NCBI GenBank assembly: GCA_022494885.1
Contig: JAGVSM010001208.1
Span: 1 to 64,000 of the forward strand
From: Micrasema longulum
Lineage: Eukaryota > Arthropoda > Insecta > Trichoptera > Brachycentridae
DNA length: 64,000 nucleotides
Reading direction: 5' to 3'
In this document: piece by piece, positions 63,604 through 64,000 of the stretch
Layout of the letters: each line of letters starts with the position of its first letter
Position numbering within the stretch: the first letter of the stretch is position 1
Notes under the pieces: generated by a model
The model's input: the letters and a program-made list of their open reading frames with translations, nothing else
Told to the model about the DNA's origin: nothing
The model's database searches: none
Program-made: the position numbers and the translations under genes

Positions 63604-63950
63604 CGTCTTGCAGCTTCAGAGCGCATGGACATGGATAAGATCAATAAAAAAATATAACAGATAGAAGCTAGATTTGCAGCTACAGAGCGCATAGACAGTT
63701 AGAAATTTAGCCCCCACTTACACATTTTAAAAATTGACAAATAAATTTATTGTATTAATGATATTTAAAAAAAATAAAATAATATAAATAATAAAAAGGA
63801 GTTACAACACGTCTTGCAGCTACTAAGCGTATAGACAATTGGAATTCTAGACCCCATTTACATTTTTTTTGTATTTTAAAGTTGATTTATGAAAGCTAGA
63901 TAATCAATCATCGTGCAGCTACAAAGCGCGTGGACGAGTGGAATTCTAGC
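63604..63950. repeat. four-copy dispersed-tandem motif
   Basis: CGTCTTGCAGCTTCAGAGCG CATGGAC (63604), GATTTGCAGCTACAGAGCGC ATAGACAGTT (63671), CGTCTTGCAGCTACTAAGCG TATAGACAATT (63810) and CATCGTGCAGCTACAAAGCG CGTGGACGAGT (63909). Copies 3 and 4 continue with GGAATTCTAG. Spacers are unrelated A/T. Confidence 0.75.
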
Positions 63951-64000
63951 AAAATTAAAATGATATTAATAAATTTACAAAAAATAGAGCATAGTAGTAA

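Overview
This window is AT-rich animal DNA, most likely insect and plausibly lepidopteran. The evidence is a Pendulin-type importin-alpha gene with ten small exons, GC-rich exons set in AT-rich repeat-filled introns, recurrent TAGGTACCTAC-type words, a Helitron-like 3' end, and a dense mix of RTE, L2/CR1, Jockey and R1-like LINE fragments, tRNA-derived SINEs and miniature DNA transposons. The lepidopteran placement is inference. No prokaryotic feature is present.

Only two host genes can be supported. Importin subunit alpha (Pendulin/KPNA2 type) runs on the minus strand from 55865 to 40494 in ten coding exons. All exons join in phase at GT-AG sites into a 522-residue protein with an IBB domain and an armadillo array. 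Head-to-head with it, about 2.5 kb away, a GC-rich segment ends in a short plus-strand first coding exon (start 58352, donor at 58379). The rest of that gene does not lie recognisably in the window.

The first 40 kb is repeat territory made of nested mobile-element remains. The most abundant repeat is a fold-back (long inverted-repeat) family, present as about twenty whole or partial copies. Its roughly 110-bp core carries three small palindromes. Other elements are resolved by target-site duplications: two P-superfamily miniatures with a THAP-like start exon (8-bp duplications), a hAT-like element in importin intron 9 (8 bp), an 862-bp element (3 bp), a 109-bp MITE (5 bp), a 429-bp MITE (6 bp), a SINE (10 bp), and an RTE fragment inside a SINE (8 bp). 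A 1.45-kb TIR element with a recurring ATTTTGCCC word fits no family I can name.

From 40 to 56 kb every importin intron longer than about 300 bp contains recognisable elements, several within 10-50 bp of a splice site. From 58.4 to 64 kb repeats resume: SINEs, a perfect-hairpin MITE, RTE and Jockey tails, an R1-like C-terminus, an LTR-like block, and a four-copy motif of unknown nature at the right edge.

All LINE copies seen are 5'-truncated or frameshifted, so none looks autonomous. Family names for repeats rest on protein motifs, termini and duplications read by eye, not on database searches.
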